In this document: piece after piece, positions 16,897 through 25,650 of the stretch
Position numbering within the stretch: the first letter of the stretch is position 1
Layout: every line of letters starts with the position of its first letter
Origin: Bacteroidales bacterium
GTDB taxonomy: Bacteria; Bacteroidota; Bacteroidia; Bacteroidales; VadinHA17
Assembly: GCA_003157015.1 (NCBI GenBank)
Contig: PMIJ01000135.1
Span: 1-50,573, forward strand
Length of the DNA: 50,573 nucleotides
Direction: 5' to 3'
Notes under the pieces: model-generated
Seen by the model: the letters and a program-made list of their open reading frames with translations, nothing else
The model's database searches: none
Told to the model about the DNA's origin: nothing
Position numbers and translations under genes: made by a program

Positions 16897-18318
16897 ATGA
16901 GCTTAGGTAATTTTTTAATAATGCGTCATGAAATGCTGCTTATTGTTGCAGCTCTTTCAGTGTTGATCGCCGAAATATTCTGGGATCCTGATAAGAAGAA
17001 AAGTATAATTCTTTTTTCAGTATTACTTTTCGCAGTAATAACAATCATAGGATTTCTTCCTTCTACTGAAGGATCGCTTTTTGGAGGCATGTATATCTCT
17101 TCCGGAACAAGGGTCCTTATGAAGAATATTCTGAATATCGGAGTGTTGCTGGTGTTAATACAGTCGGTCACATGGCTTAAAAAAGAAGAAAATTCCGGGA
17201 AAATAAATGAGTACTTTCTATTGATCATATCCACTCTTATCGGAATGAATTTCATGATTTCTGCAGGTCATTTTCTGATTTTCTACATCGGAATAGAACT
17301 GGCTACCATTCCGATAGCAGCCCTGGCAGCTTATGATCGTTACAGGAATAAATCTGCCGAAGCTGGCATTAAACTCATTTTGTCATCTGCATTATCATCA
17401 GGAATACTGTTGTACGGATTATCTATGATATACGGAACTACAGGTTCTATGTATTTCGGCGAAGTGGCTAAACAGTTTGGAAATAATAGTCTTCAGATAT
17501 TGGGATTCATCTTCTTTTTCTCAGGAATGGCTTTCAAAATTTCTATTGTTCCTTTCCATCTCTGGACTGCCGATGTATATGAAGGTTCTCCCGTTAATAT
17601 AACGTCATATCTTTCAGTTATTTCAAAAGGTGCAGCACTGTTTATATTAATCATAATCCTATTCACAGTTTTTCCTGTTATAATGGCTACCTGGCAGAAA
17701 ACTATTTTTGTCACCTCAATCCTGACAATGACAATAGGTAATCTTTTTGCCATACGTCAGCAAAACTTAAAACGGTTCCTTGCATTTTCATCTATTTCCC
17801 AGGCAGGTTATATCCTGTTAGGACTTATTGGCGGAAATCAGCTTGGAATGACCTCTGTAATATATTATATCCTGGTTTACATTTTTTCAAATCTTGGTGC
17901 TTTCGGTGTTGTTGCAGCAATAAGCAATGCTACCGGAAAGGAAAACATTGATGACTATAACGGACTCTATCATACAAACCCGAAACTCAGCCTTATTATG
18001 ACCCTTGCATTGTTTTCATTGGCGGGGATCCCTCCTGTTGCCGGATTTTTTGGAAAATTCTTCCTATTTACTGCAGCGGCTCAGAAAGGGTATTACCTGC
18101 TTGTTTTAATAGCAGTTCTCAATACAATTATTTCCCTGTTTTATTATCTCCTAGTAGTAAAGGCAATGTTCATTGTAAAAAGTGAAAATCCAATAGAAAA
18201 ATTCAGAAGTGATTTTCCAACACGTTTCGCATTGGGAATTTGTGTAGCAGGTATTGTAATTAACGGTTTTGCCAGCATAATTTTTGAGGCAATAAGAAAT
18301 TTAAGTTTCGGAGTATAA
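16897..18318 (+). CDS. nuoN: NADH-quinone oxidoreductase subunit N
   Basis: NuoN is the third antiporter-like subunit, closest to NuoK. The 473-residue protein contains the NuoN signature FYIGIELATIPIAALAAYDR, the FKISIVPFHLWTADVYEGSP motif, RQQNLKRFLAFSSISQAGYIL and LALFSLAGIPPVAGFFGKF. It is the last recognisable nuo gene. nuoE, nuoF and nuoG are absent from the whole operon. Confidence 0.96.
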   Translation: MSLGNFLIMRHEMLLIVAALSVLIAEIFWDPDKKKSIILFSVLLFAVITIIGFLPSTEGSLFGGMYISSGTRVLMKNILNIGVLLVLIQSVTWLKKEENSGKINEYFLLIISTLIGMNFMISAGHFLIFYIGIELATIPIAALAAYDRYRNKSAEAGIKLILSSALSSGILLYGLSMIYGTTGSMYFGEVAKQFGNNSLQILGFIFFFSGMAFKISIVPFHLWTADVYEGSPVNITSYLSVISKGAALFILIIILFTVFPVIMATWQKTIFVTSILTMTIGNLFAIRQQNLKRFLAFSSISQAGYILLGLIGGNQLGMTSVIYYILVYIFSNLGAFGVVAAISNATGKENIDDYNGLYHTNPKLSLIMTLALFSLAGIPPVAGFFGKFFLFTAAAQKGYYLLVLIAVLNTIISLFYYLLVVKAMFIVKSENPIEKFRSDFPTRFALGICVAGIVINGFASIIFEAIRNLSFGV

Positions 18319-18380
18319 AGCACGGGGCTCAGGGCGCAGAACAAAGAGGCATGAGATCTGGACTGTGAATTAGGGGACAT

Positions 18381-18412
18381 GCAAGACCGTAAGACTGCTA
18401 GACTGCAAGACT
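18381..18412. repeat. Period-8 array (consensus NNNAGACT)
   Basis: Four gap-free 8-base units GCAAGACC, GTAAGACT, GCTAGACT and GCAAGACT lie in the 130-base spacer between nuoN and the next gene. The AGACT core also recurs with the same period at 29732-29763, so the two arrays probably belong to one family. Confidence 0.75.
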
Positions 18413-18448
18413 ATAAAATATCGGGATAAATTTTAAAGATTAAAAGCC

Positions 18449-18802
18449 ATGGCGATAAATAATGCAAAACATATTATAGGAGAAATCGATGGCATCCGCT
18501 GTACTATTGTTGAGACCGGTGCCAATCTTGAGCGTAGTGCTTTTCTGAGTGATCTCCTGAGTTTCAACAACCTGGAAGTAAAAGAGATGAAGGAATCATC
18601 AGAGGTTCCGGGTGAAGAGTCAAAATATACAATTGGTGTCACTGACCTTATCTTTAATCCGGTCTTCGCAATTTATGAAAGGCAGTTAAAAACAAGGGAG
18701 GGATCATTTGTAACGCCCGGTTATTGGAAACAGGAATGCATTGAGTGTGATCCAAGGTATTGGATTAGGAGAAAAAATGTAAACAAACCTGCTGCTGATT
18801 AA
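18449..18802 (+). CDS. Conserved hypothetical protein, 117 residues
   Basis: I do not recognise the family. The protein is soluble, without signal peptide or membrane helix. The first ~70 residues alternate beta-like and helical stretches with an acidic patch (EVKEMKESSEVPGEE). The last third has aromatic and cysteine residues in GYWKQECIECDPRYW, a CxxC pair that could bind a metal or be redox-active with one further cysteine at residue 18. It is codirectional with nuoN, 130 bases downstream of it, with a repeat array between, so membership of the nuo operon is possible but unproven. A short frame by chance is unlikely, given the ordinary codon use and composition. Confidence 0.7.
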   Translation: MAINNAKHIIGEIDGIRCTIVETGANLERSAFLSDLLSFNNLEVKEMKESSEVPGEESKYTIGVTDLIFNPVFAIYERQLKTREGSFVTPGYWKQECIECDPRYWIRRKNVNKPAAD

Positions 18803-18914
18803 CAATTTTGAAGCTCTCTTTTGCCTGTTTAGCCTTTCGTTACTATATTTTGCGTTTTATTATTATGCCCTTTCCGCCAGACATTCAAAGGAACCCTTCT
18901 GAAAATATTCGTAA

Positions 18915-19667
18915 TTACCGGTCAGATGTGTTCCATATTTCCCAGGCCTTCTCTGCCTGGGAATGAAGCATTTTGATTCCGCTGATTATCTGGCATCCCT
19001 TCTTCGCTCCTTCTTTCAAAAAAGATGTAAGCTCCGGATTGTAAACAAGATCAAATAAAATATGCTTCCTGGTAAGACTTTTGTAGTCTATTTCGGGTTT
19101 GCTTTCAACATCAGGAAACATTCCCAGAGGGGTAGTATTTACAATAAGCTGAATTCTGTCAATTATTCGTGAATCAATATCAGAATAATTCAGCACGTCG
19201 GTTCTTTTATCCCGTGAAACCAGGCTCACCTTTAATCCAAATTTATTCAGAACGTGGCAAACTGCCCTGGAACTCCCTCCTGTTCCAAGAACAAGTGCAT
19301 TTGATACAGTAGAATTGATAAACGGAAACAGAGTATCCCTTATGCCGGTCACATCACTGTTATAACCACTCAGTTTTATCTTACCTGCGGATCTATTAAT
19401 CTTTATCACATTTACGGCTCCGATCTCTTTTGCTTCAGGTTTAATAAAGTCCAAAAACCTTATTATTTCTGACTTATAGGGTATGGTAATATTCAATCCA
19501 CACAATTCATAATCAGACGCAATTAACTCAGGAAATTCGTCAAGGTTAATTAATGGAAAGTTCTCGTACGAACAATCTGTAATGTTTTCATTTAAGAACT
19601 TTTCAGTAAAGTACTTTTTCGAGAAAGAATGTCCGAGAGGATATCCAATGAGACCGAATTTTCTCAT
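18915..19667 (-). CDS. aroE: Shikimate dehydrogenase (NADP+)
   Basis: AroE reduces 3-dehydroshikimate to shikimate in aromatic amino acid synthesis. The substrate-binding SFS is at 14-16, the catalytic K65 lies in NITIPYK, N86 and D105 are conserved, and the dinucleotide motif GTGGSSRA is at 128-135. At 250 residues it is slightly short but complete, typical of Bacteroidota versions. It is the last of three minus-strand genes (TPR, comA-like, aroE), 50 bases after the comA-like gene, and ends in a 112-base convergent spacer with no clear terminator. Confidence 0.95.
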   Translation of the reverse strand: MRKFGLIGYPLGHSFSKKYFTEKFLNENITDCSYENFPLINLDEFPELIASDYELCGLNITIPYKSEIIRFLDFIKPEAKEIGAVNVIKINRSAGKIKLSGYNSDVTGIRDTLFPFINSTVSNALVLGTGGSSRAVCHVLNKFGLKVSLVSRDKRTDVLNYSDIDSRIIDRIQLIVNTTPLGMFPDVESKPEIDYKSLTRKHILFDLVYNPELTSFLKEGAKKGCQIISGIKMLHSQAEKAWEIWNTSDR

Positions 19668-19717
19668 TTATGCAGAGTTAATTGATTTTGCGAAGCTAAC
19701 TACAATCACAAATTCAT

Positions 19718-20491
19718 TTACTGTTTCAGTTCCTCGGGAAGAAACTGAAAAAATGTGTCTCCGCGAAGTCCCAGACGCAGTGATTCCAGTGGAATTATCT
19801 CATTAGGCGCTATATTTCCCAGGTTGACATTTGCTCCGAAATTTTTTATAAACCAGGCCTGTTGTGATTTTAATGGAGCCTCCCAAATCACATTTTCAAG
19901 TTTAACATGTTCAGCAATTCCACAGATTATACTATTATTTATCGATCCGTCTTCATTATAAATTCCGGTTGTGCCTGATTCCCTGGCTTCAGCAATAACT
20001 TTAACAGATCCTGCATTCAGTTCCGTTTTCATCATAGCGACCCATTCCTCAGGAGTATAAATAACATCTTTCTTCTTCGAACCAACTTCTGAGATAACAG
20101 TTCCTCTCTCGGCGAGCCTGCTTATATACTCAAGTTTCCTTTTATGTTCAAAGTCGTAAGATCCGTCAGATACTTCGACCACTTCTATTTCGTATTTATC
20201 AATAAAGTCGATGAATTCCTGGAACATATTCCTGATAATGAATGCTTCGAACAGAGTGCCTCCAAAATACGGGATCGCGCCGGATTTCTTATAAAGTGCA
20301 ATTTTCTTTTCAAATCCAGGAGTAATCAGAGAAGTGCCGAAACCAAGCTTCACATAATCGGTATACCCGCTGCCAACTGACATGAAGTCTTCTGCTTCCC
20401 TGATACTTAGTCCTTTATCCATTACCATTGTGATACCTGAATTTCGCGGTTTTATCGGCCTTTCAGGCAAAAAAGGTAGCAGGGTCATCAT
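19718..20491 (-). CDS. Phosphosulfolactate synthase (ComA) family protein
   Basis: The family adds sulfite to phosphoenolpyruvate to make phosphosulfolactate, the first step of one coenzyme M route. The 257-residue protein resembles ComA along its length as a TIM barrel: KPRNSGITMVMDKG at ~15-28, DYVKLGFGTS, GAIPYFGGTLFEAF, VVEVSDGS, AEARESGTTGIY and NLGNIAPNEIIPLESLRLGLRGDT near the end. Bacterial members also occur where no coenzyme M is known, and their product is not settled. No comB, comC, comDE or cysteate genes are seen here. It lies 24 bases downstream of a TPR gene and 50 bases upstream of aroE. An alternative sulfonate or related carboxyl product remains possible. Confidence 0.85.
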   Translation of the reverse strand: MMTLLPFLPERPIKPRNSGITMVMDKGLSIREAEDFMSVGSGYTDYVKLGFGTSLITPGFEKKIALYKKSGAIPYFGGTLFEAFIIRNMFQEFIDFIDKYEIEVVEVSDGSYDFEHKRKLEYISRLAERGTVISEVGSKKKDVIYTPEEWVAMMKTELNAGSVKVIAEARESGTTGIYNEDGSINNSIICGIAEHVKLENVIWEAPLKSQQAWFIKNFGANVNLGNIAPNEIIPLESLRLGLRGDTFFQFLPEELKQ

Positions 20492-20515
20492 AATTATGCT
20501 ATTTTAAGATTAGGT

Positions 20516-21928
20516 TCAAATAAGATTGTTGCTCTGGAGAAGTTTTTTAATCTTTCTGGTAAAAATTTCAGGCGGAAAAATATCTTCGAAATCTGAAAAG
20601 AGATCTTTATCAAGATTTATTGCAAGTGAAAGGTGTTTGTAGGCCTTTTCATTATTGCCTGAATGTAGGTTGAATGACGCCAGCAAATAGTTGATGCCAG
20701 GTACATCGCCGGTAACTTTGTAGGCGTGTTCAAGGTATGGCAGGGCTTTAGCCGCAAGACCATCTTTAAGAATAATTATCCCCAGATCCGCCCAAACTTC
20801 ATCATAATAGGAATCGAGTTTAAGAGCCTCCCTGAAACATCTTAAAGCAGCCTTTTTCTCCCCTTTGGAATAATGAGCTTTACCCAACAGGTACCAAATT
20901 TCAGGATTTTCATCATCGAGGCGCACTGCTTTCCTGAAAAAAATCAGGCTGTCGTCAGTATTTCCGGTATTAAGTGCAATTACTCCCAGACCAAACCATG
21001 GATCGGCAAATTCGGGTGCAAGTTCTATTGCTTCCTGGTAATATTTCCGTGCCATGATTACCTCACCTACCTTTTCGTAACATTCTGCCAGGTATGTCAT
21101 TGCTTCAAAGCTGTCGGGCTCATTTTCAAGATATTCATGATATACAGGAATTGCATCGGGATACCTTTCGAGGTTACTAAGAATATTTCCTTTGTTAAAA
21201 ATTGCGAATGTATTCTGGGAATTAATTGCAAGAGCATAATCATAAGCCTCCATCGCTTTGTCGTACGATTCCAGTTTATTATAAATTATCCCAAGATTAT
21301 ACCAGGCGCTGTCCGAGAAAGGTTCTTCATCGAGATACTTAAGATAGTAGTGTATGCTGTTTTCATAATCCTCTATCTTTTCGTAAGCATATGCTATATC
21401 ATAAAGATGAGCTTTGAATTCAGGTTCCATTTCAATGAGCTTCTCCATGTAAGGAATCAAATGCTCATAATAGTTAAGGTTTTGCAAGACTGAAGTTATA
21501 GCAAAAAGTATGTTTTCAACATCTTCAGTATCAAGCGTAAGAGAGTAGTCAAACATCTTTTTTGCCCCCTGAATATCACCAAGCATGCCATAAGCAGTGC
21601 CTTTTGCTATATAAATTTCATGATTTCCCGGCTCAATGCTTTCCAGTCTTTTGAGCAGCCTGAGAGCTTCGACAGCTCTTCCTTTATCGAGAAGGACTCT
21701 GGCTTTTCTCAATTGGATTGAAACTGAATTTGGATGTTGTTCGCTAGCAAGTACTGCAGCTTCAAATGCTTTTATTGAGTTATTGCTCTCAATATAATAA
21801 TCTATAATTGTCTCAAATTCAATAACATCAAAAAAATAATTTTCATTATTTTTTTTCATTTTCTCAAACTTCTGTACTGCATGCTTCACCTCTTCCTCAT
21901 AGGAAAACCCATACTTATCTTCTTCCAT
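20516..21928 (-). CDS. Tetratricopeptide repeat protein
   Basis: The 470-residue protein consists almost wholly of TPR motifs from ~50 to ~450, for example YEKIEDYENSIHYYLKYLDE, AWYNLGIIYNKLESYDKAME and EIWYLLGKAHYSKGEKKAA. At least ten 34-residue units can be followed. There is no signal peptide or membrane segment, so it should be a cytoplasmic scaffold. It is the first gene of a three-gene minus-strand run with the comA-like gene and aroE, but shows no catalytic domain that would tie it to them. The specific partner is unknown. Confidence 0.88.
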   Translation of the reverse strand: MEEDKYGFSYEEEVKHAVQKFEKMKKNNENYFFDVIEFETIIDYYIESNNSIKAFEAAVLASEQHPNSVSIQLRKARVLLDKGRAVEALRLLKRLESIEPGNHEIYIAKGTAYGMLGDIQGAKKMFDYSLTLDTEDVENILFAITSVLQNLNYYEHLIPYMEKLIEMEPEFKAHLYDIAYAYEKIEDYENSIHYYLKYLDEEPFSDSAWYNLGIIYNKLESYDKAMEAYDYALAINSQNTFAIFNKGNILSNLERYPDAIPVYHEYLENEPDSFEAMTYLAECYEKVGEVIMARKYYQEAIELAPEFADPWFGLGVIALNTGNTDDSLIFFRKAVRLDDENPEIWYLLGKAHYSKGEKKAALRCFREALKLDSYYDEVWADLGIIILKDGLAAKALPYLEHAYKVTGDVPGINYLLASFNLHSGNNEKAYKHLSLAINLDKDLFSDFEDIFPPEIFTRKIKKLLQSNNLI

Positions 21929-21934
21929 GGCTCA

Positions 21935-21956
21935 CAAAAATATGTTTACAAAATTA
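21935..21956 (-). promoter_or_regulatory. Two candidate -7 boxes for the TPR-comA-aroE run
   Basis: On the minus strand TATTTTTG (21935-21942) and TAATTTTG (21949-21956) both match TAnnTTTG. The distal one gives a leader of about 14 bases; the proximal one would be almost leaderless. The region is AT-rich, so chance matches are possible. Confidence 0.35.
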
Positions 21957-22187
21957 ATACTATTTTATAATAAGGATGTTACGTGGATAATCAATTATCA
22001 ACATTTTAACATTTTTTTAACCATTTGATAAACAGGTAAGTATAATTAAAATGAATTTATTGGCATTTTTTTTAATCAGCTGACGCAACCTGTGAGACTA
22101 AATTGTCATCTATACTTGTAAAACAGATATATTTTAATAAATCATACCCTATTTACCCTAGAATTAACCTAAATTCTACCTTCGAAG

Positions 22188-22210
22188 AACCGGGCGACCT
22201 CCCGGTTTTT
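22188..22210 (+). terminator. Terminator-like hairpin in a 332-base divergent spacer
   Basis: AACCGGG / CCCGGTT with a CGACCT loop forms a 7-bp stem followed by TTT. No protein gene feeds into it on the + strand, since the upstream gene runs the other way. The rest of the 21929-22260 spacer is AT-rich, with only the promoter boxes listed and a small GAATT-N6-AATTC hairpin at ~22161-22176. It may end a small RNA. Confidence 0.55.
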
Positions 22211-22223
22211 CATTTTATATTAA

Positions 22224-22231
22224 TATATTTG
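22224..22231 (+). promoter_or_regulatory. Candidate -7 box (TATATTTG) for the PD40 lipoprotein
   Basis: TATATTTG matches TAnnTTTG, lies just after the hairpin at 22188-22210, and gives a leader of about 22 bases before the ATG at 22261. It argues against a TTG start at 22234, which would lie almost at the transcription start. Confidence 0.5.
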
Positions 22232-22260
22232 TATTGATACGTTCCTTAAAACAGATCGGC

Positions 22261-23271
22261 ATGAACAAATCAGATTATATCAATTTGCCAGGCATATCGC
22301 TTATTGTATTGCTTGTTTCAATTTGTTTTGCCGATTGTAAAAAGACTGAAAATCCGATAAAATATCCGTTGGGTACTTTCCCCGATACAATTATCAATAT
22401 ATCGGATATAAATTCTCCTTATGACGATTATAATACTGCATTATACCAGGTTGGTCAGACCTTGCCAATAATATTTTCAAGCAACAGAAAAAGTTCCGGC
22501 GGACAATTTGATCTGGAACAGGCTAGTGTTTCATATAATTTTGATCAGACAACCGGCGTTTTCGGATTTGGATCTAAAATGACAACCGATGTATTCCTCG
22601 ATAAACTGATAGGAAAAGCGATAACACCCGGAAATGATTTCGGCCCGTACAGGCTGTTCAGTACTGTCGACGGTTTTGAATATCTTTTACTTTCTTCTGT
22701 GAACTCATCAGGGAACCTTGATTTTTTCTATCTTAAAAATCAGCCGGTATCCGGCTCTTTTCTCCCGGATGTATCAGGTCCTTACCCGATTAAGCTCATG
22801 AATACAAGTTTTGATGATGCCTATATCTGTTTCAATTTTGATCAGGATACTGCATATTTTTCTTCAAACAAGGATGGAAACTTTGATATTTTTTACCTCA
22901 CCAAATCAGCCGATATGGACTTGACATCGTGGTTTAACCTTGATTACGCCCAGCCTGCCAGGGTTGACAGCATTAACAGTGCATACGACGATAAATGTCC
23001 GTTCATTTATAAACAGATAATGGTTTTTACTTCTAACCGGCCTGGCGGACTTGGTGGATATGACCTATATTATTCGATCCTAAAAGATGGGAAATGGAAC
23101 TCTCCTGTAAACCTCGGTCCCCGAATAAATACCTCCTTTGATGAATACAGGCCGGTCTTAGGCTATGATCGGAATTTCACAAATAAATTTCTAATGTTTT
23201 CTTCAAACAGACCCGGGGGGAAAGGAGGATTCGACCTCTATTTCACCGGAGTTACCTTTTCTTCAAAATAA
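22261..23271 (+). CDS. PD40 (TolB-like beta-propeller) lipoprotein
   Basis: From the ATG at 22261 (336 residues) the N-terminus has a hydrophobic stretch (PGISLIVLLVSIC) and a likely lipidated C26 followed by KK, the pattern common in Bacteroidota lipoproteins. The body contains WD40-like PD40 motifs: FSSNRKSSGG, YFSSNKDGNFDIFYL, FTSNRPGGLGGYDLYYS and MFSSNRPGGKGGFDLYFT. These form beta-propeller blades as in TolB and in OmpA-associated propeller proteins. It is probably anchored to a membrane and binds partners or polysaccharide. A longer TTG start (22234) is unlikely because it overlaps the promoter region. Function beyond the fold is unknown. It stands alone, convergent with folD. Confidence 0.8.
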   Translation: MNKSDYINLPGISLIVLLVSICFADCKKTENPIKYPLGTFPDTIINISDINSPYDDYNTALYQVGQTLPIIFSSNRKSSGGQFDLEQASVSYNFDQTTGVFGFGSKMTTDVFLDKLIGKAITPGNDFGPYRLFSTVDGFEYLLLSSVNSSGNLDFFYLKNQPVSGSFLPDVSGPYPIKLMNTSFDDAYICFNFDQDTAYFSSNKDGNFDIFYLTKSADMDLTSWFNLDYAQPARVDSINSAYDDKCPFIYKQIMVFTSNRPGGLGGYDLYYSILKDGKWNSPVNLGPRINTSFDEYRPVLGYDRNFTNKFLMFSSNRPGGKGGFDLYFTGVTFSSK

Positions 23272-23295
23272 TTTCAGCCCCGGGTAATATTAAGT

Positions 23296-24165
23296 TCATT
23301 TTTTCTTAGCAGCCATAAGAGTATTGCGTAGCAATGATACCCGTGTCATCGGTCCGACGCCACCCGGTACCGGAGTAATGTAAGAGCACCTGGGAGCCAC
23401 ACTCTCAAAATCAACATCCCCCGCAAGTCTGAACCCCGATTTAGTCTCAGTGCTTTCTAAACGAGTAGCACCGACATCTATCACAACCGCACCTTCTTTG
23501 ACCATTTCTCCTTTCACGAAACCAGGTGAACCTATTGCAGCAACTATTATATCAGCCTGACTAACAATATCTTTTATGTTTTTAGTGTGGCTATGAATAA
23601 CGGTAACAGTGGCATCTATTCCTTTCTGAGAAAGCAGAATACTTACGGGGCGGCCGACTATATTGCTTCTTCCAATCACAACACAGTTTTTACCAGAAGT
23701 TTCAATGTTGTATCTTCTTATCAGTTCAACGATTCCATAAGGAGTGGCGGGCAAATATCCTGAAAGGCCAATTACCATTTTTCCAATATTTACAGGGTGA
23801 AAACCATCAGCATCCTTCTGCGGGTCAATGGCTTCAATAACTTTATTCTCTGATATATGTGAAGGCAACGGCAACTGTACTATGAAGCCATCCACATCAG
23901 AATCATTATTAAGTTCCTCAATTTTTTTCAGCAACACTGTTTCTGCAATTTCATCGGAAAACCTGATTACAGATGATCTGAACCCGACTTGTTCACAATC
24001 TTTTACCTTGTTTGCAACATAGGTTTCACTTGAGCCATTATTGCCAACCAGAATAGCAGCAAGATGCGGAATCTTTTTCCCTGCTGATTTTAGTTTGATG
24101 ACTTCTTCAGCAATTTCTTTTTTGATTTCTGATGCTATTTTCCTGCCGTCAATTATCTTATACAT
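23296..24165 (-). CDS. folD: Bifunctional methylenetetrahydrofolate dehydrogenase/cyclohydrolase
   Basis: FolD interconverts methylene-, methenyl- and 10-formyl-tetrahydrofolate. The catalytic segment [18 protein letters not shown] includes Y49 and K53; the later signatures [30 protein letters not shown] and [10 protein letters not shown] are all present. Length is 289 residues. It is eight bases downstream of ffh and probably cotranscribed with it. Nothing unusual. Confidence 0.97.
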   Translation of the reverse strand: MYKIIDGRKIASEIKKEIAEEVIKLKSAGKKIPHLAAILVGNNGSSETYVANKVKDCEQVGFRSSVIRFSDEIAETVLLKKIEELNNDSDVDGFIVQLPLPSHISENKVIEAIDPQKDADGFHPVNIGKMVIGLSGYLPATPYGIVELIRRYNIETSGKNCVVIGRSNIVGRPVSILLSQKGIDATVTVIHSHTKNIKDIVSQADIIVAAIGSPGFVKGEMVKEGAVVIDVGATRLESTETKSGFRLAGDVDFESVAPRCSYITPVPGGVGPMTRVSLLRNTLMAAKKK

Positions 24166-24173
24166 ACTATCAG

Positions 24174-25493
24174 TTATTTTCTGCCCATAAGTCTTGCTGC
24201 ATTTCCACTTTTGGTCATCATCTTCATCATCCGTTTTGTTTCATCGAATTGCTTAAGAAGCTTATTCACCTCCTGTACGGTTGTTCCGCTACCGCCTGCA
24301 ATTCGCTTCCGCCTGCTTCCATTCAGAACTACCGGATTGGTGCGCTCTTCAGGTGTCATACTTCTTATTATAGCTTCGATACCTTTGAATGCATTATCAT
24401 CAATATCCAGATCCTTTACAGCCTTGCCAACTCCGGGTATCATAGCCATAAGATCCTTTACGTTCCCCATCTTCTTTATCTGCTGTATCTGCGTGATGAA
24501 ATCATTAAAATCGAACTGATCCTTTGATATTCGCTTCTGCAGTTTTCTGGCCTCTTCGGAGTCATATTGTTCCTGTGCTTTTTCAACAAGCGATACTATG
24601 TCACCCATGCCAAGAATTCTGTCAGCCATCCTTTCGGGGTAGAATACATCGATAGCCTCCATCTTCTCGCCCGAACTCACAAACTTAATAGGCTTATTCA
24701 CGACAGATTTGATCGAAAGGGCTGCTCCTCCCCTCGTATCTCCATCAAGTTTTGTAAGAACAACACCATCAAAATCGAGCCTGTCATTGAATTCCCTGGC
24801 AGTGTTTACCGCATCCTGACCGGTCATTGAATCAACAACGAAAAGTATTTCATGAGGATTTACTGCATCCTTTACGGAAGCAATCTCTTTCATCATTTCT
24901 TCATCAATTGCCAGTCGGCCTGCAGTATCAATGATTATGACATCATACCCTGTTTTTTTTGCCTCTTTTACCGCATTGCGGGCTATAACCACCGGACTCA
25001 GATTTCCATCTTCAGTATAAACAGGTACTTCAATCTGGCTCCCGATTATTTTTAATTGCTCTATAGCAGCCGGTCTGTATACATCGCATGCAACGAGCAA
25101 TGGGTTTTTGCCCCGTTTGGTTTTCACCCACTTAGCAAGTTTTCCGCTGAAAGTTGTTTTTCCGGAACCCTGCAGACCGGCAATCAGTATAATTGACGGG
25201 TTGATTTTAATATTAATCTCAGTCTTATCTCCGCCCATCAGGTCAACCAGCTCATCGTGAACTATCTTGACCATCATTTGTGACGGGTTAACTGAATTAA
25301 GAACCTCCTGTCCTATTGCTTTTTGCTTGACAGTGTCTGTAAATTGTTTTGCTATTTTAAAGTTAACATCTGCGTCAAGAAGGGCCCTCCTGACTTCCTT
25401 AAGTGTTTCAGCAATATTAATTTCAGTTATTCTGCCCTGTCCTTTGAGAAGTTTAAAGGATTTCTCCAGCCGATCACTTAAATTTTCAAACAT
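24174..25493 (-). CDS. ffh: Signal recognition particle protein Ffh
   Basis: Ffh binds 4.5S RNA and hydrophobic signal sequences and delivers ribosomes to FtsY. The N domain covers ~1-90. The GTPase G domain has [38 protein letters not shown] and [13 protein letters not shown]. The methionine-rich M domain occupies ~325-439 with [17 protein letters not shown], the RNA-binding signature. The 439-residue length is typical. It leads a two-gene operon with folD. The SRP RNA gene is not in this window. Confidence 0.97.
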   Translation of the reverse strand: MFENLSDRLEKSFKLLKGQGRITEINIAETLKEVRRALLDADVNFKIAKQFTDTVKQKAIGQEVLNSVNPSQMMVKIVHDELVDLMGGDKTEINIKINPSIILIAGLQGSGKTTFSGKLAKWVKTKRGKNPLLVACDVYRPAAIEQLKIIGSQIEVPVYTEDGNLSPVVIARNAVKEAKKTGYDVIIIDTAGRLAIDEEMMKEIASVKDAVNPHEILFVVDSMTGQDAVNTAREFNDRLDFDGVVLTKLDGDTRGGAALSIKSVVNKPIKFVSSGEKMEAIDVFYPERMADRILGMGDIVSLVEKAQEQYDSEEARKLQKRISKDQFDFNDFITQIQQIKKMGNVKDLMAMIPGVGKAVKDLDIDDNAFKGIEAIIRSMTPEERTNPVVLNGSRRKRIAGGSGTTVQEVNKLLKQFDETKRMMKMMTKSGNAARLMGRK

Positions 25494-25535
25494 AAATTCT
25501 TTGAATAAATAATTTTAACTTAATTGTAAATTTTT

Positions 25536-25637
25536 CCTTTGTGTTCCTTTGTGTTTTTACTTTGTGATACTTTGTGGTTAATGGATTTCTTTTTTACCAT
25601 AAAGTTACACTAAGGGTTTCACCAAGGGTCACAAAGG
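25536..25637. repeat. Inverted repeat built of CTTTGTG units
   Basis: The left arm (25536-25578) reads CCTTTGTG repeated at roughly ten-base steps and ends in ACTTTGTGGT. The right arm (25596-25637) is its imperfect complement, beginning ACCATAAAGT and ending CACAAAGG. A 17-base T-rich centre separates the arms. It occupies the spacer between ffh and argS. Arms of 42-43 bases with internal repetition suggest a dispersed palindromic repeat or MITE-like element, not a plain terminator. Confidence 0.75.
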
Positions 25638-25650
25638 AGGGTTTTGTAAC

